From: Diospyros lotus
Lineage: Eukaryota > Streptophyta > Magnoliopsida > Ericales > Ebenaceae
Reading direction: 5' to 3'
Length of the DNA stretch: 64,000 nucleotides
Assembly (NCBI RefSeq): GCF_014633365.1
Contig: NC_068351.1
Location: 19,023,366 to 19,087,365 of the forward strand
The translations under genes and the position numbers were made by a program. This document shows positions 52,297 through 64,000 of this stretch, in pieces. Positions within the stretch are counted from its first letter, which is position 1, and each line of letters starts with the position of its first letter. The notes under the pieces were generated by a model. It worked only from the letters and a program-made list of their open reading frames with translations. It did not search any database and was not told the DNA's origin.

Positions 52297-54612
52297 ATGG
52301 CAGAAAATCACAACCAGAACCAGAACAAAAAATTGTTACGTGATTATACCATGCCAGACCTAGTTGGAGCTCAACCCAACATACTGAAACCAACAGTCAA
52401 TACCATTAATTTTGAGATCAAACCAGCACTAATTCAAATGGTCCAGCAGGGGCAATTTGGTGGAAATCCAATTAAAGATCCTAATATGCATTTAGTAAAC
52501 TTTTTAGAGATATGCGACACCATTAAAATGAACGGCGTCAGTGAGGATGCAATCAGACTAAGATTGTTTCCTTTTTCGTTGAGAGATAAAGCCAAGGTGT
52601 GGTTGAATTCCAAAGCTCCAAATTCATTTGCCACATGGGCAGCCGTATCACAAGCATTTTTGAGTAAGTATTTTGCACCAGGTAAGACTGCCAAACTCAG
52701 GAATGATATTATTAGTTTTGTTCAAATTAATGGTGAATCTTTGTATAAGGCATGGGAAAGGTTTAAAGAATTGCAAATACAGTGTCCACACCATGGTCTG
52801 CCTGACTGGTTGATTGTGCAAACATTCTATAATGGTTTATCTCATTCAGTTAGAATCACTTTAGATGCTGTAACAGGGGGTGCACTAATGGGTAAGTCTA
52901 CAAAAGATGCATATGAGTTGCTTGAAGAAATGGCTTCCAACAATTATCAATGGTCTATTGAGAGAGGTATGCCTAAGAAAGCCTCAAGTATGTATGGAGT
53001 TGATGGCATTAATATGTTAAATGCCAAGGTAGACAATCTAGTAAGAATGTTTGGTAAGTTGGGGAATGTCAATGTTGTTTATTCTAATTTCAATTCTGTC
53101 AGTAATTGTGATTGGTATGAGAATGCTCACTTGGGTTCTGAATATATGCAAATTGAACAACCTCAGTATATTTCAAATTATAACATGCAGAACCAACAAA
53201 ATAACCCATATTCTAACAGCTATAATGCAGGTTGGAGAAATTATCCCAATTTTTCTTGGAAGGATCAGGGTGACAGTAGCAATTTTAGGCCTACTAATCC
53301 TCCTGGTTTTCAACCAAGACCTCAAGGAGTGATGCAGCAACAACCAGAAAGCAAACCATCTTGGGAGTTGGCAATTGAAAAGTTAGCGAATGCCACTGCA
53401 GATAGATTTGAAAAGCTGGAGGCAAAAGTAGACCAGATGGCCAATTTCAACAGAAATCTAGAGGTTCAATTAGGGTAAATATCAAATGCCATAAATTCGA
53501 GAGGTCAAAATAAATTGTCCAGCAAAACTGAGGTGAATCCAAGAGATAAAGTCAAGACAGTGACATTGAGAAGTGGAAAGCAACTTGGTGAGGTAAGTAG
53601 CGAACATGTTATAGGTGATGTTGATAAAAAGAATAATGTTGAGATTAGTGATGAGAATGAGCAGGACGAGATACTATCCCTAACACTACCTATTAAACCT
53701 TATGTTCCTCCTATTCCTTTTCCTCAAATGCTTAAACAGAATAAGGTTGACAAACAATTTGAAAACTTTCTTGAAGTTTTTAAGCAGTTGCGCATTAACA
53801 TTTCATTTGTAGATGCTTTAGCACAGATTCCTACTTATGCAAAATTTCTGAAAGAAATTATGTCAAACAAAAGGAAGTTGGAGGATTATAAGACCATTGC
53901 CTTGACTGAAGAATTCAGTGCTGTGATTTAGAAGAAACTGCCACCAAAGTTGAGAGATCCAAGGAGTTTTTCTATTCCCTGTACTATTGGTGAAATTAAT
54001 TTTGATAAAGTTTTATGTGACCTTGGTACAAGTATTAATTTGATACCCTTTTCTATTTTCAGGAAGCTTGGATTAAAAGAACCAACACCCACCACTATTT
54101 CTCTTCAATTGGTAGATAAAAGTATCAAATATCCAAGAGGAGTAGTGGAAGATGTTTTGGTAAAAGTAGATAAATTTATTTTTCCTGTTGATTTCATTAT
54201 TCTGGACATGGAAGAAGATTATGATATGCCCCTAATTTTAGGGAGACCTTTTCTTGCCACAGGGAGAGTTTTGATTGATGTCCAACAAGGAACACTTAGC
54301 CTTAGAATTTATGATGAGACAGTTACTTTCAATGTGTTTAAGGCTACGAAACATTCTAATGACAATGAAAAAAAAGTCTTAAAGATAGATAACATTGATG
54401 ATTTGGTAGAGAGATTAGACGAGCCTATGGAAAATTGCATTGCTAACCCTTTTGATGAGCAGGAACAAATTTTAAATGTTAAGAACAAGGCTGTGGTTGT
54501 GGGCTATTTGGGAAAAAAACAAAAAGGTTGTCCATCTAGAAGAGACAAATTGTTGCCTTTGGATGTTTCTTCTTCTTCTTCAAAGGGCAAACCACCAAGT
54601 CGTAAAAAATAA
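52297..54612 (+). pseudogene. Athila gag-protease ORF with two nonsense codons
   Basis: A single frame of about 771 codons from MAENHNQNQNKKLLRDYTMP to KPPSRKK, broken by TAA at 53,476-53,478 and TAG at 53,929-53,931. Gag core: HLVNFLEICDTIKMNGVSED, RLRLFPFSLRDKAKVWLNSK, ESLYKAWERFKELQIQCPHH. After a Gln/Asn/Pro-rich linker and an LSLTLPIKPYVPPIPFPQ stretch comes the protease, VLCDLGTSINLIPFSIFRKL (DLGTS active site) and YDMPLILGRPFLATGRVLID. Both stops could come from Gln codons by C-to-T change. It is better preserved than other TE genes in the window. Confidence 0.92.
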
Positions 54613-55845
54613 AAGTTGATAAATGTGCTTAGAGAGTAAAAGAAGGGATTGGATTGAAAGTTGCTAACATTTAAGGAATAAGTCTATTAACCGGCATGTA
54701 CAAAATTTTGACAAAAGAGTATTCAAGTCTCTGTGAAGATGGAAACATAGTCAAGCTAAGGACTATAAACAAACGCTTCTTGAAAGGCAACCCAAGTTCT
54801 TTTTTCTTTTTGTTTTTATTATTTTATTTTAGTTTTTTTGAATAAATATGACTAATAACCCATACTTGTGATGTTGTGCAGGTTTAAAAGAAAGGAAAAT
54901 AAAGATGATTCAATTTGAACTGGCGTTGGTATTTGTAGTGTTTAATTATGTGGTCAGGGGAGTATTCATTTTTCATTCTCCTTCTTCTTTACATTTCACA
55001 TTGAGAATAATGTGTTAAATAAGTTTGAGGGGTGGAATTATTAATTGTTGATATATGCTAATTGTTTTGCTTAGGTGTTTTTGATATGAAAACTTTTTGC
55101 GAAACTTATATCAAGTGCATATTTGGCCAACCCCTAGACTATATATAAATTTTTGTGAAAGATAAAATAAGCAGAACCTGTTATTTGAAATCATGATTTG
55201 CATTTGGGTTCTTTATTGTGTTTAACATTAAGTTTTTGATTTGGAATGGACAATATCTTATAAAGCAAGATTAAGTATAGTTGGGTTCTAAGATCATTTA
55301 AGTACATGTTCTTTGCAAAGTTATGTGAGTTGTGTGACTATGCATGAAAGATAAATGTAATACTTTTCTTATGATTGTTCCCTTTGAGCTAAGCCTAAAC
55401 ACGGTTTAAGTAAATAGGGTGAATAATGTTGAGCGAGATGGAACATAAAATGCACTCGTTCAGTTAAAAAAAAAATGAGATGGAGCATAAAATGCACGTG
55501 TACAAGAAAAAGAAAGAAAGAAAGAAAGAGAGAGAAAAAAGAAAAAAGAAACCCTACTTTGCTACCTTTGTTTGTAGTAGTGAGAAGGGATGATTGCAAG
55601 AATAATTGTTAAATTATTCGATCGTGCGAGATACATGACAAAGCATGATTGAGTTTAGAATTTTGTATGAATTCTTGAACTTGAGAATGTAACTATGCTT
55701 AGTTTTCTTTATTTGCTATTGTTGCATTTTAGATTGAGGATCTAGATGTAAGCATAGCAAAGGATTTGAATGTGATGAATGATTCAAAATATATGTTGTG
55801 TTTCAAGTTTAGGATTTATTTCCTTTCCTTGAGGGCAATCAATAG
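54613..55845 (+). other. Athila internal region without pol
   Basis: Non-coding sequence between protease and PPT with small A-rich and GAAA repeats (55,508-55,550). No RT, integrase or env-like frame in any reading frame. Confidence 0.7.
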
Positions 55846-55865
55846 TTCAAGTTTGGGGGTATTTG

Positions 55866-57258
55866 ATGTGAAAATTTATTCACATATTTATTGATCATAA
55901 TTAAGTAGTATTTTTAGTATTTTATATGTATTTTACCTAAAATTATCTAGTGTTTTGAGTTTCCTTTATATATATTTAATTTCTATTACTTCTTGTTATT
56001 TTACAGAAATATTACTTAGTGTCTGGGTTAAAAAAAATAAAAAATTATAAAGTTAATCTTAAAATTAATATTAAAATATAAATATTATAAATAATTAATA
56101 TGATAATATAATTAAAATTAATATAATTAATAGTATATCATATATTATATATCATATTATATATATGAAGTGGCGTGAATTGGGAGAGTACTAGGGCTAA
56201 GCCATGCGCACATATATATTATATAATATATAATATGGGATTGGCAGGGAGATTGGGAGAAGGCTGCGGCGGAATTTGGCAGTGAAGGAATTGGAGGATA
56301 GAAGGCCGCCGCGGAAAAGCAGGGATTGGAGGATTAAGAAGGAAGCAGAGATTGGAGACTTACAAAGCGGCGCACAGGAGGACGAAATTGGAGAAGCAGC
56401 CGCAACGCAGCGTACGCAAGGTCAAGTAGCTACTGATCAGATTCGGCGTCCAAATCTGTTTCAGATTTGGACTAGGGAGTTCCCTGTTCTTTTTCTTTGT
56501 TCAATTTATTCTCCTATGCTTCTATTGTTACTTTAAATTTTAATTAATTTTGTTAAACTAAGGCTATGTATTAACTAAAACTATGATGGTGTATTTTTTT
56601 ATAATTTTATGTGATTGAATAAATTATGTTATGTTAAGTTATGTGATATTAAATTTAAAGTTTGTGAATAATTGATCATTATTTATAATATTTGATGCCT
56701 AATCTTGAGATAAAAAGCAGATAGGTTGGGAATTGTATCGTAGATACCATATACCATAAAGTAAAACTGATTAAAAATAGAATTCAATTTTTTTATGCAA
56801 CTTTTAGAGATAAGATAGAAATTTCACAAATTATAATACGTTTTCATTTAATTAAACTTTTATAAAAATATAGAAAGTTAGTAAATGAGAATAAACTCGT
56901 TATAATCTAAAAATAAGATAACGAATGCGTTAAAAGATTTTACCGTCATATATTCAAGTGACCAATTCCTTTGTATAAAAGTCTATGATTTACATTACAT
57001 AACTATGTTCATACATGTGCTTTAGTTATTAAAACTTATTAATTTCTTTGGTTCAACTTGCCTTCTAAATCAATTTTATTTTATTAATTTAATTATTTTT
57101 TTCTATTCCTTATTAAATTTGAAATTTTTGGTTGTCTAAATAATATAAAAAATTTAAAAATTTAGTATTTAAAATATTTTCTGGTGGAAACGATATTCTT
57201 ACTCATTACTATATTATTTGTTCGACCCATATACTTATAGTAAATTTTAAGATGATCA
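55866..57258 (+). repeat. 3' LTR of the Athila element
   Basis: About 1.39 kb. It ends with GGAAACGATATTCTTACTCA...TACTATATTATTTGT...GATCA, the usual end style of Athila LTRs. Confidence 0.75.
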
Positions 57259-57263
57259 TGGAT

Positions 57264-58550
57264 CGAGTTAACCTAATCCACATTCTCGCACGTCCTCATA
57301 TTTTGAATACCAGGATATCCAACGTTATTGTTTCCTATATATATATGTGTGTATATATATAAAGAAATATGCAAATAATCAATTTATCATGTATAAAAAA
57401 AATGTATATATATTCTTTTTATTTATTTATTTATTCCTTTTATTCACACTTTAATTGTTTATTCTTTATATTCAATTGCATGTTCCCCCTTGTTTGATCC
57501 TTAAAAATGAGGAATGATTTGGAAGATCTAAATTCAAAGATAGTAGTATTTGCTAGCAACAATGCCTACCCAATGTCAAAAGGTTAAGGAAGTAGGTGAC
57601 TTGATGATAGGGGGGCCGACGACCAAAGTCCTGATGAACAACAACTATAACCAAAACTGTCCTAAGATAGCAAAATTTCTTGTTAGGTAACTTCTGACCT
57701 ACATGAAATGCATAACGATCTAGGCACTAGGTTGGGTTCTTTAAATGAATCAGGTTGGTCCTTTTATAGAAACCCATACTGGGCTTGATTCCCTTGAAGT
57801 TCACAATCAAGCAAAACTTAAGCCTACCCTCGTTTTAAACCACAATTGGGTTTGGTGTACTTTTAAACAAAATTGAGCCTGATTTCCTTTAAAGGCTTCC
57901 CGTTGTTCACCAAACAATGTCTGATTTAAACCCCACACCCAAAACACCAAATCCAAGACCAATTTCCAATCAAGTTAGACTTGATTTATAAAGGCTCACG
58001 GTCAACCCAAAAGGCCTACTCTCCTTTAGCCTTGTGCCCCAGTTCCCTGACATTTTAAAAGGAATGAAGAGGGTGGTCAATCTATTAAATGGCGGCTCAA
58101 GCAAGAGGCAAGAAGATGATAAACCCAGAGGCCATCTTCGGCAGCGACAGTGGCTTGAGGAGGAGGATCAACCAGCGCCTTAGATCTTGTGGTTAGTGGC
58201 GACGTTTTTTTTGTCAAAGAAGAAAGTTGGGCCCTTAACACTGCCTTGGTTTGCAACCATTAGCATGAGGAGATAAGGTTATCGGTCGGCGACATGCTGA
58301 AAGGGAAGACGATTGGTCTCGGTTGGTGAATGAGGATCGTCATTATTGGTCACTAAAGATTATTAGCCCTGTGATGATGAAAGAAGCCTAAAAGAGATCT
58401 TGGTCGGTGATGTTAGGGATGTAGCATCGACCGTCACTGCCCCCTGCCCTTATCAACCTCAACTCAAGGTGATTAGAAGAGAGTGGCTGCCAGAGACAAC
58501 CTATAAATCAAATTAGTAGCGGACATCTCCAAAAATGGTGCAAAAATATA
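57264..58550. other. Intergenic sequence, nothing recognised
   Basis: The first part is AT-rich; 57,550-58,500 is more GC-rich with short broken frames (GGCTTGAGGAGGAGGATCAA region). No domain, TIR or LTR could be supported. Confidence 0.4.
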
Positions 58551-58672
58551 AGGCAAAATCCATAAAAATACCCTTGAACTTTGACATTTTGGCCGTGTGC
58601 CACCAACACATACTTGGATTTACTATGCCCCTTCACTTCTAATTTTGTAATAATTGCACACCTCTTTGTCCA
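58551..58672. repeat. Left terminal inverted repeat of the MULE
   Basis: Pairs with 63,783-63,900 as described for the element; AT-rich with conserved GTGTGCCAC and TTTGTCCAA blocks. Confidence 0.65.
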
Positions 58673-59010
58673 ATCAGCAGATAACATGCACTCATGCATG
58701 GTTGAGTGAGTGTGAAGTATGGTTCTATGTTGTTGAATCCACGACTAAAAATTTCAACTTTCACAGGGTCACATTCTCTGCTATTAATCTTTCTTTCCTT
58801 ATCAACACTATTTCCGCACCAACGTTGCTTCCATCCCGACACTGCTTTCATCTACATATGAACGCCGAAGTAGACATGGAAGGTCAAGGATACAATTTGC
58901 TGGAGTGCGGGTATGGACTTTTCGTGCAGATGATTTTATGATTGTCGTTGATATAGGATAATTAATTTACTTTTTTTTTCCCCATATTAGATAATTTAAT
59001 ATCTTGATAT

Positions 59011-59247
59011 ATGTGGTTTGGTTTGTTTCTTGAGTTTAATCTACAGAGGGGTGAATTGCAATTTTTTTCGTGGCATGATCCTCCCATGCCTGAACATGTC
59101 TGGTATGCTATTAATGAGCTGACGAAAAGAATAAAGAAGGTTGAGAAAGAGAGGAAGAGTTTGAAGAAAAAATTGGCACTATGTTTTTTTTTACTGCAAG
59201 CTACCTTCGTTGAAATGCAGATATTGGAGAATTGTAGGTTTGCATGA
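59011..59247 (+). CDS. GRF-zinc-finger-like C-terminal fragment with coiled coil
   Basis: The plus strand reads GELQFFSWHDPPMPEHVWYA, INELTKRIKKVEKERKSLKK and LALCFFLLQATFVEM. In plant GRF-type zinc finger proteins a (C)xFFxWxDPPM motif is followed by a coiled coil. The N-terminal Cys residues are missing here. A CTACAG acceptor at about 59,045 and an upstream open segment with ECGYG at about 58,904 suggest a two-exon gene fragment. It sits inside the MULE, opposite to its transposase, so it may be captured host sequence. Activity is doubtful. Confidence 0.5.
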   Translation: MWFGLFLEFNLQRGELQFFSWHDPPMPEHVWYAINELTKRIKKVEKERKSLKKKLALCFFLLQATFVEMQILENCRFA

Positions 59248-60749
59248 AGGAAAGAAATTAGACCCTTTTTGAGTTCAACTCTGGAATTATATTTTAGAAA
59301 ACTTGAAGTTGGTTATGTTTTATAAATTCCAAGTTGAACTTGTTTTCAATGAATTGTGGAAGGAAAAATTCAATCCCCTGTTTTATTAATCAATGTTTAG
59401 GTTGTTATAATGTACTCTAGCATTTGGGACCTCCGTCAAGCAAATAACTCCCAATCCAATAATTTAAATTCAAAACATTTTCAGAATCAAACTCAACACA
59501 AGGTATCAAGGAATAAGTTCATTTCAAAATCAAACATTCAACACAAGGTATCCCACATTAGACTTTAGTATTCACTTAATAATTTAAATAAAAAACAAGC
59601 ATTAAATGCTAATTGCACTATTTAATTACATATATTGTTCAGTGCTTATATTTGAAGCATGCCCCTAAAATGTTAGTTGGTTGGTGGCACTTTGCTAAGA
59701 AAGCATGTTGGTTGTCGGAGTCTTGATACTTTGGTTGAGGTGACTCCACTTTGTTCTTGTCTTTTTCGCAATTGGTCAAACTTTTGCTATTGAAGTTGGT
59801 TGGTTATTACTGCATTCTTTCTTTTCAATTTCATCCCTAGTGGTTTAAAGCCAATGGTCACCTATGACAACTGTTAAGCTCTTTACTTTCTTCAGGCATA
59901 TATAAGTCTTAGAGTGGAATTTAGTGACTGTATACCAACAAATAAGAAATTCAATCAATCTGACAAATTAAGCAAAATTTCACATAATGACATATTTAAT
60001 ATAGGTAAGCAGTATACATCACATGTCATGATCCCAGCAACTTCGTTGTACAAGACTCTCATTTCCCTCATCACAATCTGTCTTTTAGATTGAGAAGTCA
60101 CTGGTGGAGTTGCATAAGACTTTTTAGGACTATTAATACCAACATTTGGACCAGTAACCCTCCCTGAACCTTTTTCAACCTCACACCACTACTAGGAACA
60201 TTTTGAGTGGAACCTCTTTCTTTACCCTTACCCATGCCACTTGGTTGGATTGTATAACCTGAACCTACACTAACAGCAAAGATATATTGCTCAAAACATA
60301 GAAATATAAATCTATTGCACTATCTTAGTTTTCTTGAAAAATACGTGTAAAGATTAAATGATCAATTGTTACCAATATTGACTCCATGACTCATCCTAGA
60401 TACATTTGCATTCAACTCATATTTCTTGACTACTGAAAATATAAAAATATAAAAAGTCAATAAAGTATTATAGGAAGTTGATATGTTATGTTAATCAAGA
60501 CTTTACCGCATGATTACTTGAACTTGCCTTACAACCTTTCATCTCCTAAAATATTTACCAATTTCTCTTTTTGGTGCATCTCTATCCTTATTTCTCTTAA
60601 ACTTTGGTCTAACTAGTTGTTTCTTAGGTTCAGGTGATTGAATAGTTGGATTTTTTTGACTAGCCACAATTTCATACCTCTTACTAGTTGCAAACTAAAT
60701 CTGTATGACGTCAGATAAGTCTCTTTTCTACACCACTTTGCAATGTAAT

Positions 60750-62240
60750 CCTCAAGATTCAGCTTTCTATGGAACAAAGCACATATAACATGTTAGCAAG
60801 ATATCCCTTTCAAGTCCCAACTCCTACAAATACATGTCATGTTCTTCAAGTCCACAATATGCCTATACTTCCCTTCCAAAACCTCAAAATCAATTATCCC
60901 CATTCCATCGAAACTGACATTTCACTGTTAAAATTTTATTCACCTCCAACTTCTACATAGCATGAGGTGAAATATCTAAAATCCATGCATTTGCAAATTG
61001 TCTCATGGCTACAATCCTTTCCATCACTTGTACTCTAATTTATTCTAACAGAGACTTTAGTCTAGCATTGAGAATCCAACTATTGAAAGTTTCACTCATG
61101 TTATTATCTACAATCACATTGATAATTTGTTCTAAAGAATACCATGCACCATGCATTTTGGTTATAATACAAGAGGTCCTCAACTATCTATTTTCCAAGG
61201 TTATTCATTTCATTCAATTTTTCCTTTAACAACTACTCAAAAGGTGTCCTTGTAACCTCCTTAAATTTCTTTCTCCTCTCCTCACCTCTCCACTTCTTAA
61301 CCTAGTTTGACCATATGTACCTAACACACATCGTATGCTCAACTTCTAATAACTCGTCAACAATTGCAAAATCCAAACTCTGGCATGCAAATTTTCAATT
61401 CATGTATTGACATTATATAAAGCATAATTAGTAAATGAAAAATAATTAATTGAACTATAAGTTCAAACACTACACCTTTTGCATGTTTGTGACCAACCAA
61501 CACCTGTAGTGATGCCAAGGTTCATCTTCACAGTAGAGATAAACCATTTTCAGTTTTTCTTGGTTCTCTATATCCACAACCCCCCAAGCTATTGAATACA
61601 TCTGATTATTATCATCCTTTGATACACAATTTAAAAGTTGACTCCTACATGGAAAGGATTCATCAAACCTTAGAATCTGTTTATACCTAGCCTTAAACCC
61701 CTTCTTGATAGTATCAAAACAAACATAAAACCTTCTGAAATGTTGTAGCTCATCTTCACCATTTTTGAATTTAACAAAACATGTAGATCCAGGATTGAAT
61801 CTCTTAATTTCATCTGCATAGTTATGCAACCTATCATATTCAACCACGTAATCGCCTGTCATACTTGCAAGTAACTTATTCTTTGCTCTGCAAACTGTTT
61901 TCCCCACAAACACATTCAATAACTCCCTACAAAGTTTTTGAATTTTTCTAACTTTAATACTAGATTTTGACAAAATACTATCCATAAAATGCTAGCAATA
62001 TACTTTGAATTAGATAGCTTATTTCTGTTAGTTCTATAACACTGGTGTACAGGGCTATAAGTTTTATAATGAAGTTTGATTTTTTTTTTTCTACACCAGC
62101 AAACAACAACCACGGTCACCATTCCTTGCACTTAACCTTACCCTTTTAGGCTCATTAGGTCTAATGATGAGGTCAACTCCCCTTGCAATAACATACTTAA
62201 CCACAGTTGCTCTGAATTCATCCACACTCTGAAAAATCAT
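60750..62240 (-). pseudogene. MuDR-type transposase remnant (MULE core and SWIM finger)
   Basis: Minus-strand pieces in order: KYVIARGVDLIIRPNEPKRV (zinc-finger leader), YKTYSPVHQCYRTNRNKLSN, KVRKIQKLCRELLNVFVGKT, AKNKLLASMTGDYVVEYDRL, ADEIKRFNPGSTCFVKFKNG, RRFYVCFDTIKKGFKARYKQ and NQMYSIAWGVVDIENQEKLK (MULE domain), ending with a SWIM-type finger CICRSWDLKGIS-C-(stop)-HVICALFHRK. Several frameshifts and stops. The catalytic core between 61,470 and 61,000 is badly eroded. Confidence 0.88.
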
Positions 62241-62697
62241 ACCCAACTACTAGTAAGGAATTTCAGTGTTTGGATCGTAACAAACATTTCTACCTCTACA
62301 TCTTCTTCTTTCCCCAGACTCAACCTCATCTTCAAAGTCTCCCTCAGTACCCCCTCTGCTACCAGGATCAGAGCTATTCTCATAAGACTCACCACCTCCA
62401 GTTACACCCCTTCATAAAGTGTTCACAACAAGTTCCCCCTGGAAACCTACATCAATACCAAATCCTTTTAATGGTACATCATGCAAATGCCCCTTACTTG
62501 CAGCTCTGGTTTTCCTTTTGTAATTCCTTACCCTCTTTCTAGCTGTCCTTAACTCATCATCAACATCATTAGTAACTTGACCACCCTTAACATCATCTTC
62601 TTCTGATGAGTCAGTCCTTTCCTCACTTTTATCTCAACTGCTTTCCTAAATGCTTTCCCCCAACGCCTTAAAACCAAATTCTTACACCCTATTGCCC

Positions 62698-63039
62698 TTA
62701 GTTATTAAAAGGGTTAACCTCACTTTCTAAATGCTTAACAAATACATCCACAATATCACCATCTATAGTTGCAGCACAGAAGTCTATCACATCCTGATCT
62801 CTCTCAATCAAAGTGTAATGCTGGACATCACCACCTATAAGCCACCCATAGTAAATGCCCAAGTGGTTAGCGTATCCCAATTCTCTGACACGAGTTTGCA
62901 ATTCAAAAAATAACAGCTTATCTGGGTCCGCAGAGTCTACATTTTGCAAGGCACCAATATACCTCTTCTCCCTATAATCAATAACAAAAGTACCCCCACG
63001 GTTCCACCTTAACCTCACAACCTTTTCAGCTATGTGCAA
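62698..63039 (-). pseudogene. PB1-like N-terminal domain of the MuDR protein
   Basis: 113 open codons: VVRLRWNRGGTFVIDYREKR, YIGALQNVDSADPDKLLFFE, LQTRVRELGYANHLGIYYGW. This resembles the PB1-like domain that begins many plant MuDR proteins (GGxFV...YVGG...VDxxDPDxxSYFEL...LGY). A Glu/Asp/Ser-rich linker in broken frames (62,560-62,650) connects it to the transposase. Confidence 0.8.
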
Positions 63040-63782
63040 TCAGCTTCCAAAATGTTCAAAGAATACAATAAACAAATATAATTTCAATTAGGGACTAGCA
63101 ACACAGTCAACAAAATCCAATAAATTAATACCCAAAACCATCAATAAACCCTAACCAAAAAGACAATCATACCCACAATATTTTGTCATTACTAGTGAAA
63201 TTGCAGAGCCGTTGCAGGTGAAATTGCAAAGAGGGGTTAGGGTCGGCATTGCTGGTGAAATTGTAGATTCAGTTGCTGATTGCGAAGCAATGGCCAATCC
63301 CTATGAATCATTTACAGAGACAACAAGTCATAAAAAAAGCCCTGCATTTTCCATTAAACGAGAGCATAAACCCATGTGCATAGCCCTAAAATTGTAGAGC
63401 CATAATCAATCTCCTCTGTTGTTCTTACCTCGTTTCGATGGAAATCGCCAACAATCGCAAAGCCAATCTCCTTCACCAACATTTATGTTCTTGTCAACGC
63501 TGCTTCCTTACTGATGCAATCTTATCTTTTTCGAAAGCTTTAATTTCTGTTCTTGCCAAAAAGCCAAGCTTCACCGACACAATTTTCTCTTCTCCAACAT
63601 GTTTCTCTTCTCCATGAAATTCATTGACATTGGTGTTCTTGTTGCATCGGTCAAGATTCATTGACGAGATTTTATGGTTTTCCAACCGGTTTTTGTTCTC
63701 CAAATAAATTAATCACTAGGGTTTCGGTCAACTATTTTGTTGTTATCCCACATCAGGCTGCGTGCAGTCACGGGTTGCATTT

Positions 63783-63900
63783 TGGATAAATATGTGTGTA
63801 ATTGTTACAAAATTATAAATTGAGAGACACAATAGGTCAAAGTTTAAATTAGGAGTGCCACACGACAAAAATAGTAAAATTTAAAGACATTTTATACCTT
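63783..63900. repeat. Right terminal inverted repeat of the MULE
   Basis: Inverted relative to the left TIR; it contains GGAGTGCCACACGAC and TTGGATAAATATGTGTGTAA. Confidence 0.65.
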
Positions 63901-64000
63901 TTACCAATACTTGTCAAACTTACTTAATGTACATGATGCCATTGACCATATCATCTCATTGTCACAACAAATGTCTAATCTCACAAACTTTGAAAAACTA

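Larger units (their letters stand above)
50594..57258 (+). mobile_element. Athila-lineage gypsy element with gag and protease only
   Basis: The left LTR starts TGATATAAGAATTTATTCAC at 50,594. The right LTR starts TGATGTGAAAATTTATTCAC at 55,866, directly after the PPT TCAAGTTTGGGGGTATT. The PBS-like TTTTTGACGTCGTTGTCGAG follows the left LTR (canonical TTTTGGCGCCGTTGCCG, decayed). Flanks TAGAT/TGGAT fit a 5-bp TSD with one change. RT, RNase H, integrase and env-like regions are absent between 54,613 and 55,845. Confidence 0.85.
58551..63900 (-). mobile_element. MULE (MuDR-like) DNA transposon, ~5.35 kb, decayed
   Basis: Diverged TIRs of about 120-150 bp: left 58,551-58,672 (AACTTTGACATTTTGGCCGT, TAATTTTGTAATAATTGCAC) versus the reverse complement of 63,783-63,900 (AACTTTGACCTATTGTGTC, AATTTTGTAACAATTACACA, GTCGTGTGGCACTCC). 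The transposase pseudogene lies between them on the minus strand. No clean 9-bp TSD was found. Confidence 0.75.

Noticed and set aside
57264..58550. Possible gene between the Athila element and the MULE
   Set aside because: Moderately GC-rich stretches exist, but all frames are short and no domain, splice pattern or start context is convincing.
61005..61229. Plus-strand 74-codon open frame
   Set aside because: The minus strand of this segment carries the decayed MULE transposase, so the plus frame is a shadow.

Overview
This is plant nuclear DNA, most likely from a eudicot with a TE-rich genome. It is AT-rich, its only clear host gene has many small exons, and most of the rest is nested transposable elements: Ty1/copia, Ty3/gypsy (Tat and Athila lineages), hAT, MULE, MITEs and tRNA-derived SINE-like pieces. 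The species cannot be told from the sequence. No rRNA gene, genuine tRNA gene, CRISPR array or bacterial operon is present.

Region 1 (about 0.1-29.0 kb) is one minus-strand host gene. It encodes a nuclear-type protein with a zf-4CXXC_R1 ('monoamine-oxidase A repressor R1') zinc finger, a DDT domain and a conserved C-terminal half. Eleven exons could be placed by splice sites and frame, from the first exon at 28,968 to a stop at 2,013. One short zinc-finger exon was not found. The intron between the zinc-finger half (22.2-22.9 kb) and the DDT half (4.8 kb and below) is about 17.4 kb long and filled with nested transposons: a hAT relic, a SIRE-like LTR element inside it, a minus-strand copia inside that, and a Tat-lineage gypsy (6.6-17.3 kb) inside the copia. 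The Tat element has its pol on the minus strand, a 47-bp minisatellite, and a long ORF on the opposite strand. A 912-bp piece of that antisense ORF is duplicated in inverted orientation at the 5' end of the element.

Region 2 (29.2-47.2 kb) is a single old copia element with matching TATTA target-site duplications. It sits about 240 bp upstream of the host gene's start codon and points the same way. It was later hit by four LTR insertions: a gag-only gypsy (30.5-34.3 kb, TSD AGTTG); a long gypsy-type solo LTR (37.9-44.9 kb, TSD ATAAG), itself interrupted by a gag-only Tat element (40.0-44.6 kb); and a SIRE-like solo LTR (45.0-46.7 kb, TSD GTCTC).

Region 3 (47.2-57.3 kb) holds a palindromic MITE, a divergent tandem repeat, a 630-bp hAT element with a perfect 8-bp TSD, and an Athila element that carries only gag and protease (50.6-57.3 kb).

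Region 4 (57.3-63.9 kb) is low-information sequence followed by a decayed MULE of about 5.35 kb with divergent terminal inverted repeats. It has a PB1-like/MuDR transposase pseudogene on the minus strand and a GRF-zinc-finger-like coiled-coil ORF on the plus strand.

The transposon genes are mostly broken by stops and frameshifts. Repeated themes are non-autonomous LTR elements that keep gag but lack pol, and LTRs loaded with short palindromes.
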